Shown here: positions 25,246 to 35,490 of the stretch, one piece after another
Layout: the number at the start of each line of letters is the position of its first letter
How positions within the stretch are numbered: position 1 is the stretch's first letter
Origin: Pseudomonadota bacterium
GTDB taxonomy: Bacteria > Pseudomonadota > Alphaproteobacteria > Rhizobiales > Xanthobacteraceae
Length of the DNA stretch: 64,000 nt
Direction of reading: 5' to 3'
Assembly: GCA_023386885.1 (NCBI GenBank)
Contig: JAEWIX010000008.1
Span: 127,702 to 191,701 of the forward strand
Notes under the pieces: model-generated
What the model was told of the DNA's origin: nothing
The model's input: the letters and a program-made list of their open reading frames with translations, nothing else
The model's database searches: none
Program-made: the position numbers and the translations under genes

Positions 25246-25865
25246 TGCCCGTGTCTCCGCCGCGCCAGCCAAGTCGCGGCGATGCTGAGCGGGATCGTCG
25301 CCAACAGCACCTGCGGCAACGGCCATCGCATGATGCCGACCGCCACGAAGACTGCGATCAGCATGACGAGCGCGACCAGATCGCGCCGCTTCAACAGCGG
25401 CAGCATCATCCGCCACGTCACCGCCAACAACAGTCCGACCGCCGCGCAGGACACCCCGTTCAACACCCGTCGCAGGGCCGGGATATCGCCGAAATGCGCG
25501 TAGAGCACCGCTAATGTCGTGACGATCAGAAAGGGTGGCGCCAGCAGACCGACAAAGGCTGCGACGCTGCCGGTAAGACCGCGAATCCGGGCACCGAACA
25601 CCACCGACAGGTTGACGATGTTGGGGCCGGGAAGGAAATGACAAAGCGCAAAGGTTTCGTTGAATTCGTCGGCGCTCATCCAGCGGTGCTTGTCGACGAT
25701 GGCGCGCCGCGCGAACACCAGCACCCCGCCGAACCCCGCCAGCGACATCTTGGCGAAAGCCACGAACAACGCGAACGCACCCGGCAATGCCGGCGGCGGC
25801 TCCATCGGGGCAGCGGTGGCGGGCGAATCGGATGGCATCGGCGAAGCCTTAAAGCCTTCGCGCAT
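25242..25865 (-). CDS. Chromate transporter, first half
   Basis: A 207-residue short-form CHR protein. Its family motif is CHFLPGPNIVNLSVVFGARI, preceded by MSLAGFGGVLVFARRAIVD. About 30 N-terminal residues are proline/alanine-rich and poorly conserved. ATG at MREGFKAS is used; a TTG three codons upstream and an ATG at MPSDSPAT are alternatives. It is the first gene of a two-gene unit and is divergent from the tmRNA gene. Confidence 0.87.
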   Translation of the reverse strand: MREGFKASPMPSDSPATAAPMEPPPALPGAFALFVAFAKMSLAGFGGVLVFARRAIVDKHRWMSADEFNETFALCHFLPGPNIVNLSVVFGARIRGLTGSVAAFVGLLAPPFLIVTTLAVLYAHFGDIPALRRVLNGVSCAAVGLLLAVTWRMMLPLLKRRDLVALVMLIAVFVAVGIMRWPLPQVLLATIPLSIAATWLARRRHGQ

Positions 25866-25949
25866 CGCCACCAAGTTGCGTTTTCGGCGGTCTCACCTGC
25901 ACCGCGCGCGGAGCCACCCGCCCGCCTGATGGGCAAACCGACGCAGGGC

Positions 25950-25978
25950 TTCCGCCGGGCCGCCTTGCCGCCTATATT
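25950..25978 (+). promoter_or_regulatory. Candidate promoter of the tmRNA gene
   Basis: TATATT (25973-25978) lies 17 bp after TTCCGC (25950-25955). The -10 is good and the -35 is poor. Transcription would start near 25985, just at the GCCGG-TTCG-CCGGC hairpin that begins the acceptor piece. Confidence 0.4.
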
Positions 25979-25983
25979 GAGCA

Positions 25984-26310
25984 GGCCGGTTCGCCGGCTA
26001 TGGAAATAAATGGCCGTCGCAATAAACCATTCGGACCCGGGGGCAGCACCCGGCGCCTCCACCCAAGTTCCCTCCACCGCGGACCAGGAACTTCGGCGGG
26101 GGCGAAACAGGATCGACGAGGGCGTAAAGGGCGTGTTTTTTCTCGGTATGGTTCCGCCGTTATCGGGCTACGCAATAGTTGCAAACGACAACTTTGCTCC
26201 GGTTGCTCAGGCTGCGTAACGCAGTTTGAAAGACCAAATCTAAAGTCCTAGTGGGTTAAGCTCCGCTAGGCGGGGTTCGGAGGCACCTGGCAACAGAAGC
26301 CTCCACTCAA
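25984..26310 (+). ncRNA. ssrA: Two-piece (circularly permuted) tmRNA
   Basis: Rescues stalled ribosomes and tags the nascent protein. The gene is permuted: the acceptor piece comes first, with T-arm GGACCCGGG...CCCGG and 3' acceptor strand CGCCTCC at 26054-26060. An intervening segment with an AAGTTCC/GGAACTT hairpin follows, then the coding piece starting with the 5' acceptor strand GGGGGCG at 26098-26104. The two strands pair over 7 bp with one G-U. The tag reading frame at 26181-26219 encodes ANDNFAPVAQAA and ends in TAA. CCA is not fully encoded (ACCC), so it is presumably added later. The outer ends are approximate. The tag and permutation are typical of alphaproteobacteria. Confidence 0.93.
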
Positions 26311-26508
26311 CCTTTTATCTATCGACGTACTTCTTTTTATCGACAGGCGCTTCCGGATAGTGGGAGGCGTTTCGTCATAATGTCCTGTACATCGATCCGC
26401 GCCGCCTGCTGACCTGCGCTTGACGCGGGAGTAGCATGGCGCAAACAGCGAGTCGGGCGGCGGATATCCGCGGCCCCGGCCGACGCGGCAACCTCAAGAG
26501 AACTATCG

Positions 26509-27027
26509 ATGGCCACAGATCACATCAGATATGACGTCCTCGCGCGCGACGCGCTGCGCGGCGTGCTGCGGCAGGTGCTGACGGACGCCGCCGAACACGG
26601 CCTGCCGGGGGACCATCATTTCTACATCACGTTCCTTTCCCGGGCAGAGGGCGTAAAGATCTCACCCCGGCTGCTTGCGCAGTATCCGGAGGAAATGACC
26701 ATCATCCTGCAACACCAGTTCTGGGATCTCACGGTGACGCCGGATCGTTTCGAGGTTGGGTTGTCGTTCGGCGGCGTTCCGGAACGGCTGGTCGTTCCGT
26801 TCAGCGCGATCAAGAGCTTCCTCGATCCATCGGTTCAATTCGGCTTGCAGTTCGAAACCGGCGACGCCGCAGGCGCGCAGGCAGTCGATCAGCCCGAAGT
26901 CCAGGCGCCCACCGCCACAATCGCGCCGCCAGCGGCGGGCGACTCAAGCGGTACGGACGACGATGAGCCGCCCAAGCCGACCGAAGGCGCGGAAGTCGTC
27001 CGCCTCGATCGCTTCCGCAAGAAGTAA
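26509..27027 (+). CDS. sspB: SspB-family ClpXP adaptor (SspB-alpha)
   Basis: Delivers ssrA-tagged proteins to the ClpXP protease. The 172-residue protein has an N-terminal substrate-binding domain (IRYDVLARDALRGVLRQVL, then DHHFYITFLSRAEGVKIS and MTIILQHQFWDLTV). A proline/alanine-rich linker from about 115 leads to the conserved ClpX-docking tail VVRLDRFRKK at 163-172. The start is ATG. The gene lies about 200 bp after the tmRNA gene on the same strand, so tag and adaptor are encoded side by side. A 13-bp hairpin follows the stop codon. Confidence 0.93.
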   Translation: MATDHIRYDVLARDALRGVLRQVLTDAAEHGLPGDHHFYITFLSRAEGVKISPRLLAQYPEEMTIILQHQFWDLTVTPDRFEVGLSFGGVPERLVVPFSAIKSFLDPSVQFGLQFETGDAAGAQAVDQPEVQAPTATIAPPAAGDSSGTDDDEPPKPTEGAEVVRLDRFRKK

Positions 27028-27044
27028 TCGCCGGGGTCTTTTGG

Positions 27045-27093
27045 TTCTGACATTCGTCAGCATACTTGCTGCGACAAGATACGAACGTCAGAA
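27045..27093 (+). repeat. Inverted repeat/hairpin after sspB
   Basis: TTCTGACATTCGT (27045-27057) and ACGAACGTCAGAA (27081-27093) pair over 13 positions with one mismatch (G-U in RNA) around a 23-base loop. It starts 17 bases after the sspB stop. There is no T-tract, so it may be an RNA-stability element or weak terminator rather than a classic one. Confidence 0.6.
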
Positions 27094-27273
27094 TCGTGAC
27101 GCTTGTTTGCGCTGATTTCGATCATTTCCAAATTCTCGTTTGCGCCGCATGTAACGCGGCTTTATCGCATCGAGCCGTGCGTTTTCGCGTCACGCGCGTC
27201 ATTGACCGATGGCAGAATGCCGTGAAACGCGATATCCCGATGCCAATCCTCATGCTCGCATTGGACATCGACC

Positions 27274-28704
<1,431 letters not shown>

Positions 28705-28986
28705 TCGGTCCCGCCATACGCGGCAGCGGTATTCTGGTCGGCAGCGATTAGTTCGCTGAATAATTATGAATCATACGCCTTTAGGACTGGTAGATTCCAA
28801 AAATAATGGTGCGACAGTGCGTTACTCCCCCAGCGGAATATCGCACCGGTCGCCACCCGACCGAAGATATGAAGATATAACGAGATCACGCCCGCCGATG
28901 GCAACAAGCCAATTCAAACTGCGACGCCATCCTCCCTCGGGTAATAGCGCTCCGCGCTTGACCAAAGTCGGTTAAGGGAGGCTGCG

Positions 28987-29172
28987 TTGGGCGAACTCGT
29001 CAATCTCAATCGACACAGGAAACGCGTCGAGCGCGACCGGTCCGCCAAGCAGGCGGACGCCAACCGCGCGCGATTCGGCCGCAGCAAATCCGAACGAGCC
29101 ATCGAAGACGATCGCTCGCGCAGGGCGCAAGCCCTGTTGGATCAGCATCGCATCGACAAGGATCAGTCATGA
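28987..29172 (+). CDS. DUF4169 small basic protein
   Basis: A 61-residue protein beginning MGELVNLNRHRKRVERDR, followed by ANRARFGRSKSERAIEDD; this is the pattern of DUF4169, found in alphaproteobacteria. It is highly charged and probably helical. The start is TTG, supported by AGGGAGG at a 5-base spacing. The stop overlaps the ATG of the ribbon-helix-helix gene (ATGA), so the two are co-translated. The function is unknown. The 282 bp between fumC and this gene hold an AT-rich stretch (28755-28805) and a 69-codon frame I do not support. Confidence 0.8.
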   Translation: MGELVNLNRHRKRVERDRSAKQADANRARFGRSKSERAIEDDRSRRAQALLDQHRIDKDQS

Positions 29173-29426
29173 AATCGCCGGTAGTGAAACGCTCCATTGT
29201 AATTGCCGGACACAAGACCAGCGTCAGCCTGGAGGAAGCCTTCTGGAACGGCATGAAGGAAATCTCCGCGCGTCGTAACATGACCTTGTCGGAATTGGTC
29301 GGCGAGATCGACAGCAACCGCCAGCAGGGCAACCTGTCGTCGGCCATCCGCCTGTTCGTGCTCGATTACTTCCGTAATCGCACCGCGCCTTCGGCGGTGG
29401 ACAACGAAATCCGTCCCAGCATCTGA
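29169..29426 (+). CDS. Ribbon-helix-helix protein (RHH_4 type)
   Basis: An 85-residue protein with the RHH_4 pattern VVKRSIVIAGHKTSVSLEEAFWNGMKEI (read as SIVIAGHKTSVSLE then FWNGMKEIS), the helix MTLSELVGEID and SSAIRLFVLDYFR. The N-terminal strand and two helices would dimerise into a DNA-binding MetJ/Arc-like fold. It starts with ATG overlapping the DUF4169 stop by 4 bp. A close paralogue lies 260 bp downstream. It probably binds DNA; targets are unknown. A 10-bp hairpin begins 3 bases after its stop. Confidence 0.87.
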   Translation: MKSPVVKRSIVIAGHKTSVSLEEAFWNGMKEISARRNMTLSELVGEIDSNRQQGNLSSAIRLFVLDYFRNRTAPSAVDNEIRPSI

Positions 29427-29428
29427 TC

Positions 29429-29462
29429 TGTCGATCTTCTGCCTCGCGCCGCAAGATCGACA
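29429..29462 (+). repeat. Hairpin after the DUF4169/RHH pair
   Basis: TGTCGATCTT and AAGATCGACA form a perfect 10-bp stem with a 14-base loop starting 3 bases after the stop codon. No T-tract follows. It may end or stabilise the two-gene transcript. Confidence 0.6.
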
Positions 29463-29687
29463 CGCCGCGAAGCTTCGCACGTCGCAAACGCACCCACCGC
29501 ACTCGGCTCATCCACGCCCGTAGCGTTTTCGGTTCATCCGAAGCGCTGAGTACGAAACACGTGTCTTTCGCCTTCATACGGTGAAGGACTCTAGGTTGTT
29601 TCCCGAATATCCGACGCGAACGGTTTGAGCTAAATTTACAGCACCGTCGACACAGAATGCCGCCGGGTCGCGATGGGGGAGCATTTC

Positions 29688-30056
29688 ATGGCAAGCGACA
29701 GCATGCACCGGAGCGATGACGAGGCGCCATTCCCGTGCGTCCTCCAATATGCAGTCGTCAAACGATCCGTCATGGTCGGTGGCCACAAGACCAGCGTCAG
29801 TCTGGAAGATGCATTCTGGGACAGCCTGAAGGACATCGCCACGCGTCGCGGCGTGAGTCTCTCAACGCAACTGGCCAGCATCGACATCCATCGCAAGACG
29901 GCAAATCTCTCATCCGCGATTCGTCTTTTTGTTCTGGATTACTTCCGCACCCGTGCCGTCAGCATGATGATGATTGGAGAGCGTCGAATCGACTCTCCCG
30001 GCATCGCCCCGCTAGTCGAGCAGGAAGTCATCGATAGCGCGATTGCAGCGCGTTAA
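29688..30056 (+). CDS. Second ribbon-helix-helix protein (RHH_4 type), paralogue
   Basis: A 122-residue paralogue of the protein encoded at 29169-29426. The shared core is VKRSVMVGGHKTSVSLEDAFWDSL, SLSTQLASIDIHRKTANLSSAIRLFVLDYFR (read in parts: LSTQLASID, NLSSAIRLF, VLDYFR). It adds about 22 residues at the N-terminus and 25 at the C-terminus (IDSPGIAPLVEQEVID). The ATG at MASDSMHRS is chosen because GGGGGA precedes it by 7 bases; an ATG five codons earlier is possible. The two genes look like a tandem duplication that has diverged. The DNA target is unknown. Confidence 0.85.
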   Translation: MASDSMHRSDDEAPFPCVLQYAVVKRSVMVGGHKTSVSLEDAFWDSLKDIATRRGVSLSTQLASIDIHRKTANLSSAIRLFVLDYFRTRAVSMMMIGERRIDSPGIAPLVEQEVIDSAIAAR

Positions 30057-30094
30057 AACGCACGCTCTCTTCTTCGGAACATATCCAGCAACCG

Positions 30095-33000
30095 TCACAA
30101 ACCCGAACGTTGCTCGCGCCCCGTCGGCGGCGTCAGAATCAGCGGCGCATGCGGCTTTGGCGCCGCCTTCGCGCCGGGCGCGGGTCGTACCTCGATCGGC
30201 GGCGGCAATGGCGCGACGGCAGGCCCCGTCCCGGCATCGGTCGCCTGCGGCGGCGGTGGTTTCTTCGGCGCAGCGTCCTTCGGCTTCGCGGGCGCGCGAC
30301 GCGGATCGCCGTCAGGAAGCGGCACCTCGGCAATCGGCGGCGGCGGCGGCGGCGGTTCAGCAGGCTTTGCCGCTTCAGGCTTTGCCGCTTCAGGCTTCGG
30401 CGCCTCGGGTTTTGACGCTTCGGGCTTCAATGCTTCGGGCTTTACTGGCGGGGTGGGCGCTGCGAGCGTTTGCGGCGCGGCCTCGCCGCGCGAGATCGCG
30501 TCCAGCCGCCGTGTTTCGCGATCAATCACCCGCAAAGCCAGCCATGACGACAGGCCAGCAACGTCGACGTTACGCGTCAACGCATCGGGGGTTCCTACCG
30601 CGAAGACCTCAAGCTGCGGCGAGCCATTTACCGACTTGACAGCGGACGATGTCAGATTGGCGCGTACATCGAGCTGATCGGCAACGATATCGTAACCGCC
30701 GGACACCACGGCGCGCGCACCGTCGGCTTGCAGCGTCGTCGCTCCGACGCTCACGCGGCCGTCCCGCAAAATGAAAGGAATCTGCGCCTGCTTGACGGCA
30801 AGCTCGCCACGCAGCAATTCCGGCGCCACGATCTGCCGAAGCTGATCCTCGTTCGCGGCCTTGCCGCCATCGCTGGCCTTAATGGCCATGTCGAACACAT
30901 CCGGATTAAGTCCGGGGATCCGCGCGGCATCGATCGTCAGGGTCCCACTACCCGTTAGCGCCCCAGTCAACGCCGCAATGCTGCGTCCCTGACTGGCCCA
31001 TGTCATGCGCATCGACGCTTTGCCGGACGGCATCGCCAGTCCGCGATAGCGCAACGCGGTGCCGTCGACGCCATCGAGTTGCAGATCGCCACTCAGGGCC
31101 AATCCATCCGCCGTCTGCCGGGCATCGAGTTCGGCCCTCGCCTCGCCGCCGCCGATCTTGCCCTTCATCGCGTTGATCGCAACGGAGCGTCCGTCGCTTC
31201 GGATCGTGCCGTTCACCGGTTGCAGTTCAAGCCCGGCCGGCAACTGGCCATGGAGCGCCTGAAAATTGATCTTGCCGCGCCAGCCCTCCAGTAAATTCCT
31301 GCCAAGCGGTCCGCCCTTGTCGCGCCCGGCCGATCCGATCAGCAGCGCGAAGACTTGCGGCAGATCGAGCTTGTCCATGCCAAGTTCGCCGTCGAACTCG
31401 CCTTGATCGCCGAGCGCAAATCCAATGCGCCCACGCAGCCGCGTTCCCGCGGCGGAGACGTCGAGATCCCCAAGCTGAATTTTATCGCCGGTGCGCGTGA
31501 CGTGCGATGACAGGCTCGCATCGCGTCCGAGCGGGTTCGATGCATCGAGGCCAAGCAACGGTGCAAGGTTGGCGCCTTGCAGCTTGACGATGAGATCGGC
31601 GGATTTTTGCGCCGTCGGCGTCACCTCGCCATGGACCTCGGCAGTGAGCGAACCGGCTGAAAGCGCTGTTTTCACCTGCCATGCGGCGTGCCACATCCCA
31701 CGCGCCGAACCGGTCAAGCGCGCCGCACCTTCGCTGGCAACCATCGTGCGATCGAGGCCAAGCCATTCAAGGAGCACCGCGCCGTTCTCCGCGGATGCAT
31801 CGACGGCGAAATCGAGCGGAGTTTTCGCGAGCGCATCGGCGTCCATGGCGTGCACCGCCTCCCGCCTCGGCGCGGCGCGTAACGTCACGCTGCCGTTGAG
31901 GCGCGGCGCCGTCAGCGCCAGCGTCGCGCGCGCATTGGCGCGCTGCGCGTCGCTGGCATCCTTGTCGAGATTGATATCGAGTTTCAGGCGCGCGGCACCC
32001 GACCTTTGCCCAGCCTGCGCCTGCAATCGTTCGGCGAATGACGGTGCCCACGGCGCGATCAGTCCGGCAATGGACGCAACCGATGGCGCGGCTGCCTGCA
32101 ATACCATGCTGCCTGTCTCGGCGTCACGACGAAACGCACCCGAGCCATCGACGGTCAAACCGCTCTTTTGGCCGACCTTCAGCGCATCCAGTGCGACCGT
32201 CTTGTCGTCATAACGGAGTTTGGCGACGAACGGTCGCAACTCCTCTCCAGATGACACGGCATGCGCGATATTGAGGGCAAGTTGTCCGCGATCCGGCCAA
32301 TCCTTTTGCGGAATGCCGATGGCGCGCACCAGTGCCACCATCGCGTCGAGATCGAGGCGATCGGCCGCAAGACTGGCATCGAAGCTGGATGCGTTGCCGT
32401 CCTTGCGCGCCGCCCAGGCGATGCGCCCGGTGACGGCACCGCCATCGACCTCGGCCTTGAGATCGTCGAGGGCGATACGATCCGACGCAAGATGCACATT
32501 GCCGGCGACATGCAGCGGCTTCTGCTTTTGCGCCGTCGCATCGCTACGGCCGAGCAGCCACGCCGTGAAGGTACCGGGATCGGATGAATCGATCTTGAGC
32601 GCCCCCTTGAAACTGTCATCGGTATCGGATGCAGCGTCGTTCGCGCCGCGGGATGGCGCCAGCGCACCCTGAATGCTGATATCGGTGGTGCCGGGGGCAC
32701 GCACCTCCAACCGATCCACGCTCCACGATCCGCTGGCGGCGCGCAGCGTCAGATCGAGGTCCTGTACCGGGCGGCCGCCCAGGATGATGCGCTCCGCGTT
32801 GATGTCGATCCGAGTCGGCAACGGCGCTTGCGGCAGCGCGGTCAACAGCGCGCGCAGTCCCGGCATCATTTGCACGGGCTCGGTCGAGCCGCTTTGTTTC
32901 ACCAATAGCTTGTCGGCATCGAGTTGCTTCGCGGACAATAGCGCCTGCAACAGCGGCTTGCCGCCGAAACGAAAATCGGCGAGCCCCGTCAACTTCATTG

Positions 33001-33838
33001 CGGCATCATCGTTGCCGTAGCTGATCTCGAGTTGCGCCAGCGAGGCCTTGATAGGATCCGCTTTCAGCTTCGTCGACAACCGCCATGGTGTCACGGAATC
33101 CGGCGCAGTCCCATCGGGGGCGGACCTCGCCACCGCCATCGTGCCGTCAAAGCGTGGGACCCGCGCTTCAAACGCCAGCACGCCATCGAGATCGACCATC
33201 CATCCGTGCAGACCGGGGTCCAGCGTCAGACGAACGCGCGCACCGCCGCTCTCCTGAGAGGACGAAACGCGAAACGGATAACGCGTGCCCGACACCGTGA
33301 AGTTGCCGTTGCCGCGCACCGATCCGGCGAGGCCACGCACATCGCCGCTGAACGCGATGTCGTTCAGTTCCAGCGTGCTGCGGCTCGCGGCGTCATGCAG
33401 CGCAACGCGACCAGTGAGGTTGACCCTGTCGATCGCCAGCGCGGCGAGATTGGGGTTGTCGGAAGAAACGGGCCAGTCGATCCGGCCCTTCTGATCGAGG
33501 CCAAGATCGAGCGCGACGCCGTTGACGGTGAGTTCGGTGGCGCGCCATTCACCACGCATCAGCGAGCCGAGACTGAACTCGACGGCGAGATTATCGGCAC
33601 GGATACGTCCCGGATCGTTGGGGCCGCCGACGACGATCGACTGAAGGCGCAGCGATGGTGTCGGCAACAGCCTCGCGTCAAGCGATCCGCTGACGCGTAC
33701 TGGCGCCCCCAGAATGCGGCTCGCCTCGACTTCGAACTGCGGGCGAAACCGGGTCCAGTCGATGAAGTGAGGACCGACCAGCGCCGCGATCAGCGCAACA
33801 ATAAAGGCGATTGCCAATCCGAGCAGGGTTGTCTGCAC
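30095..33838 (-). CDS. AsmA-family envelope protein with Pro/Lys/Glu/Ala-rich C-terminus
   Basis: A 1247-residue protein with one N-terminal membrane helix (TLLGLAIAFIVALIAALVG) and a long periplasmic AsmA-type body (FIDWTRFRPQFEVEASRILG, then SGSLDARLLPTPSLRL). AsmA/TamB-like proteins form bridge-like grooves implicated in phospholipid transport to the outer membrane. The C-terminal 110 residues are low-complexity, with KPEA-type repeats and polyproline. The start chosen is GTG (MQTTLLG) because GGAGAGGGAGA precedes it; an ATG 20 codons upstream lacks a ribosome site. It converges on the second RHH gene. The specific substrate is unknown. Confidence 0.86.
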   Translation of the reverse strand: MQTTLLGLAIAFIVALIAALVGPHFIDWTRFRPQFEVEASRILGAPVRVSGSLDARLLPTPSLRLQSIVVGGPNDPGRIRADNLAVEFSLGSLMRGEWRATELTVNGVALDLGLDQKGRIDWPVSSDNPNLAALAIDRVNLTGRVALHDAASRSTLELNDIAFSGDVRGLAGSVRGNGNFTVSGTRYPFRVSSSQESGGARVRLTLDPGLHGWMVDLDGVLAFEARVPRFDGTMAVARSAPDGTAPDSVTPWRLSTKLKADPIKASLAQLEISYGNDDAAMKLTGLADFRFGGKPLLQALLSAKQLDADKLLVKQSGSTEPVQMMPGLRALLTALPQAPLPTRIDINAERIILGGRPVQDLDLTLRAASGSWSVDRLEVRAPGTTDISIQGALAPSRGANDAASDTDDSFKGALKIDSSDPGTFTAWLLGRSDATAQKQKPLHVAGNVHLASDRIALDDLKAEVDGGAVTGRIAWAARKDGNASSFDASLAADRLDLDAMVALVRAIGIPQKDWPDRGQLALNIAHAVSSGEELRPFVAKLRYDDKTVALDALKVGQKSGLTVDGSGAFRRDAETGSMVLQAAAPSVASIAGLIAPWAPSFAERLQAQAGQRSGAARLKLDINLDKDASDAQRANARATLALTAPRLNGSVTLRAAPRREAVHAMDADALAKTPLDFAVDASAENGAVLLEWLGLDRTMVASEGAARLTGSARGMWHAAWQVKTALSAGSLTAEVHGEVTPTAQKSADLIVKLQGANLAPLLGLDASNPLGRDASLSSHVTRTGDKIQLGDLDVSAAGTRLRGRIGFALGDQGEFDGELGMDKLDLPQVFALLIGSAGRDKGGPLGRNLLEGWRGKINFQALHGQLPAGLELQPVNGTIRSDGRSVAINAMKGKIGGGEARAELDARQTADGLALSGDLQLDGVDGTALRYRGLAMPSGKASMRMTWASQGRSIAALTGALTGSGTLTIDAARIPGLNPDVFDMAIKASDGGKAANEDQLRQIVAPELLRGELAVKQAQIPFILRDGRVSVGATTLQADGARAVVSGGYDIVADQLDVRANLTSSAVKSVNGSPQLEVFAVGTPDALTRNVDVAGLSSWLALRVIDRETRRLDAISRGEAAPQTLAAPTPPVKPEALKPEASKPEAPKPEAAKPEAAKPAEPPPPPPPIAEVPLPDGDPRRAPAKPKDAAPKKPPPPQATDAGTGPAVAPLPPPIEVRPAPGAKAAPKPHAPLILTPPTGREQRSGL
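30356..30443. repeat. 15-bp tandem repeats coding KPEA-type units in the AsmA gene
   Basis: About six imperfect copies of a 15-base unit (TTCAGGCTTTGCCGC on the plus strand) encode A(L/S/P/A)KPE repeats in the AsmA-family C-terminus, next to a polyproline run. Copy number could vary between strains by slippage. Confidence 0.75.
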
Positions 33839-34041
33839 GGCGTCTCCCTCTCCAGCGCGATTCCGGCCCCCACCCGAACCGGATTTCAGACCGCGCATCC
33901 GCTGGCGGTACCGTCGGCACACCGATTTTGATGCAGCGGCGGCGACAGCGTCAAACACGCTCGCTTATCGCTGCAAACTTATAGCAACAAGTTTGGCAAA
34001 GTCACAGCGCTGCGGCGCGCACCGGTTGTGACACTGAACCG

Positions 34042-35370
34042 CTATCGCGCGTCGGATGTTACGGCACCGGCGCGCTCGCGATCGAACAGATGCGCGCGCC
34101 CGGCCACCGCGCGCACCTTGCGGGGCGCGGCGAACCAGATCGCCGCGCAGCCGAGCAGACTGAAAGCGATCGCCAGCAGAAACGCCGCGGTGTAGTCGCC
34201 ATACCAGTCGTGCAGCAGGCCGGTGATCCACGGCCCTGCCGCGCCGCCAGCCAGCCCGGCCAGCATGATCGTCCCGAAAATGCTGCCGTAATGCTTGCCC
34301 TCGAAAATCTCCACAACCACCGCGGCCATCACCGCGGTCGATCCGTAACCGATCAGGCCCTGCGCGACGATCATCAGATAGACCAGCGCCATGCTGGGAA
34401 CATAGGCAAGTCCGATCAGCGCGGCGAGGCAGATGACGAAGCCCAGACCGCTGATAGTCCATATCCACTCGCGGCCAATTCGGTCCGAGAGACCACCCAG
34501 CACGATCTGGCTCGGGATGCCGAGCAGGCTGACCGCGCCGAGCGCCCACACGGCGACGGTGGAACTGAAACCGACCTCGACGAGATATTTGGTCTGATGA
34601 ACCTGGACCGCGTACCACGAATACAAGCCGCAGAAGAAGCCGAGCGACAGCCACCAGAACGGCGCGGTGCGCAGCGCACGCGACAACGTCCAGTCGGTCG
34701 CCGCCCACGCCGAATCGACGATCACCACCGTCGGCCGCCTCGCTTGCATCGCCGCGCTGTCGCTGTGGTCGTCGCCGTCGGGCAGCAGTCCCATGTCCTG
34801 CGGACGCTTGCGCACCATCAGGTTGATCGGCACCAGCACCACCAGCATCAGGATGCCGAGCGCGGTCGAGGCCGACCGCCAGCCGGCATGCGCGATGACA
34901 TAGCCGATCCATGGGAACATGATGATCGAGCCGATGCCGACGCCGGCGAAGGCGAGCCCCATCGCCAGACCGCGCTGACGCACGAACCAGTTCGGCAGAT
35001 AGAGCGACTGCCCGGTGTAGCTGAGGCAGACGCTGCCGCCGCCGACCAGAAGCCCCATGGTCAGATACAGATGCCAGACTTCGGTGGTGAGCGGCGCCAG
35101 CAGCAGGCCGGCGGCCATCAGCAGCACACCGGTTTCCATCACCACGCGCGGGCCGAAGCGGTCCATCATGCGGCCGATCAACGGGCTGAAGACGGCGGAG
35201 ACGACGAAGCCGAACGAGAACGCGCCAGCGGTGAGGCCCCGCTCCCAGTGGAATTCATCGACGATCGACGGGAAGAACAGCGAAAACGCCGTGCGCGCGT
35301 TCACCCCGATGGCCATCGTCACGAAGGTGATGGCGACAATTACCCAGCCGTAGAAGAAGCGCGCGCGCAT
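34042..35370 (-). CDS. MFS transporter, oxalate/formate antiporter-like
   Basis: A 442-residue, 12-helix major facilitator. The first loop has the A-like motif GRMMDRFGPRVV, and the second half has GGLSDRIGREW. The start MRARFFYGWVIVAITFVTMA is typical of the OFA/monocarboxylate MFS group. About 20 charged residues (KRPQDMGLLPDGDDHSD) form the central loop. It starts with ATG, 120 bp after the FAD dehydrogenase gene on the same strand. Transport of a small carboxylate that feeds the adjacent dehydrogenase is a reasonable inference, not shown. Confidence 0.85.
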   Translation of the reverse strand: MRARFFYGWVIVAITFVTMAIGVNARTAFSLFFPSIVDEFHWERGLTAGAFSFGFVVSAVFSPLIGRMMDRFGPRVVMETGVLLMAAGLLLAPLTTEVWHLYLTMGLLVGGGSVCLSYTGQSLYLPNWFVRQRGLAMGLAFAGVGIGSIIMFPWIGYVIAHAGWRSASTALGILMLVVLVPINLMVRKRPQDMGLLPDGDDHSDSAAMQARRPTVVIVDSAWAATDWTLSRALRTAPFWWLSLGFFCGLYSWYAVQVHQTKYLVEVGFSSTVAVWALGAVSLLGIPSQIVLGGLSDRIGREWIWTISGLGFVICLAALIGLAYVPSMALVYLMIVAQGLIGYGSTAVMAAVVVEIFEGKHYGSIFGTIMLAGLAGGAAGPWITGLLHDWYGDYTAAFLLAIAFSLLGCAAIWFAAPRKVRAVAGRAHLFDRERAGAVTSDAR

Positions 35371-35490
35371 GGATCACCGACCTTCTCAAAAGCGTCACGA
35401 AGCGCGATGCTTCGAGTCCACAGCGCGGCAATCCCGCATAGTTCGATTTGAGACGACCGGCGAGGTTCGGTCAATGACCTCGCAGGTAAA

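Noticed and set aside
26041..26063. A tRNA-like end (CCCGGCGCCTCCACC) considered as a tRNA gene
   Set aside because: It is the acceptor piece of the permuted tmRNA; no anticodon arm precedes it.
28766..28975. A 69-codon frame between fumC and the DUF4169 gene
   Set aside because: No domain, low coding character and no clear ribosome site; the AT-rich stretch fits a promoter region better.
30356..30443. Regular 15-bp repeats considered as a CRISPR-like array
   Set aside because: They are contiguous, without spacers, and stay in frame as KPEA codons of the AsmA-family gene.
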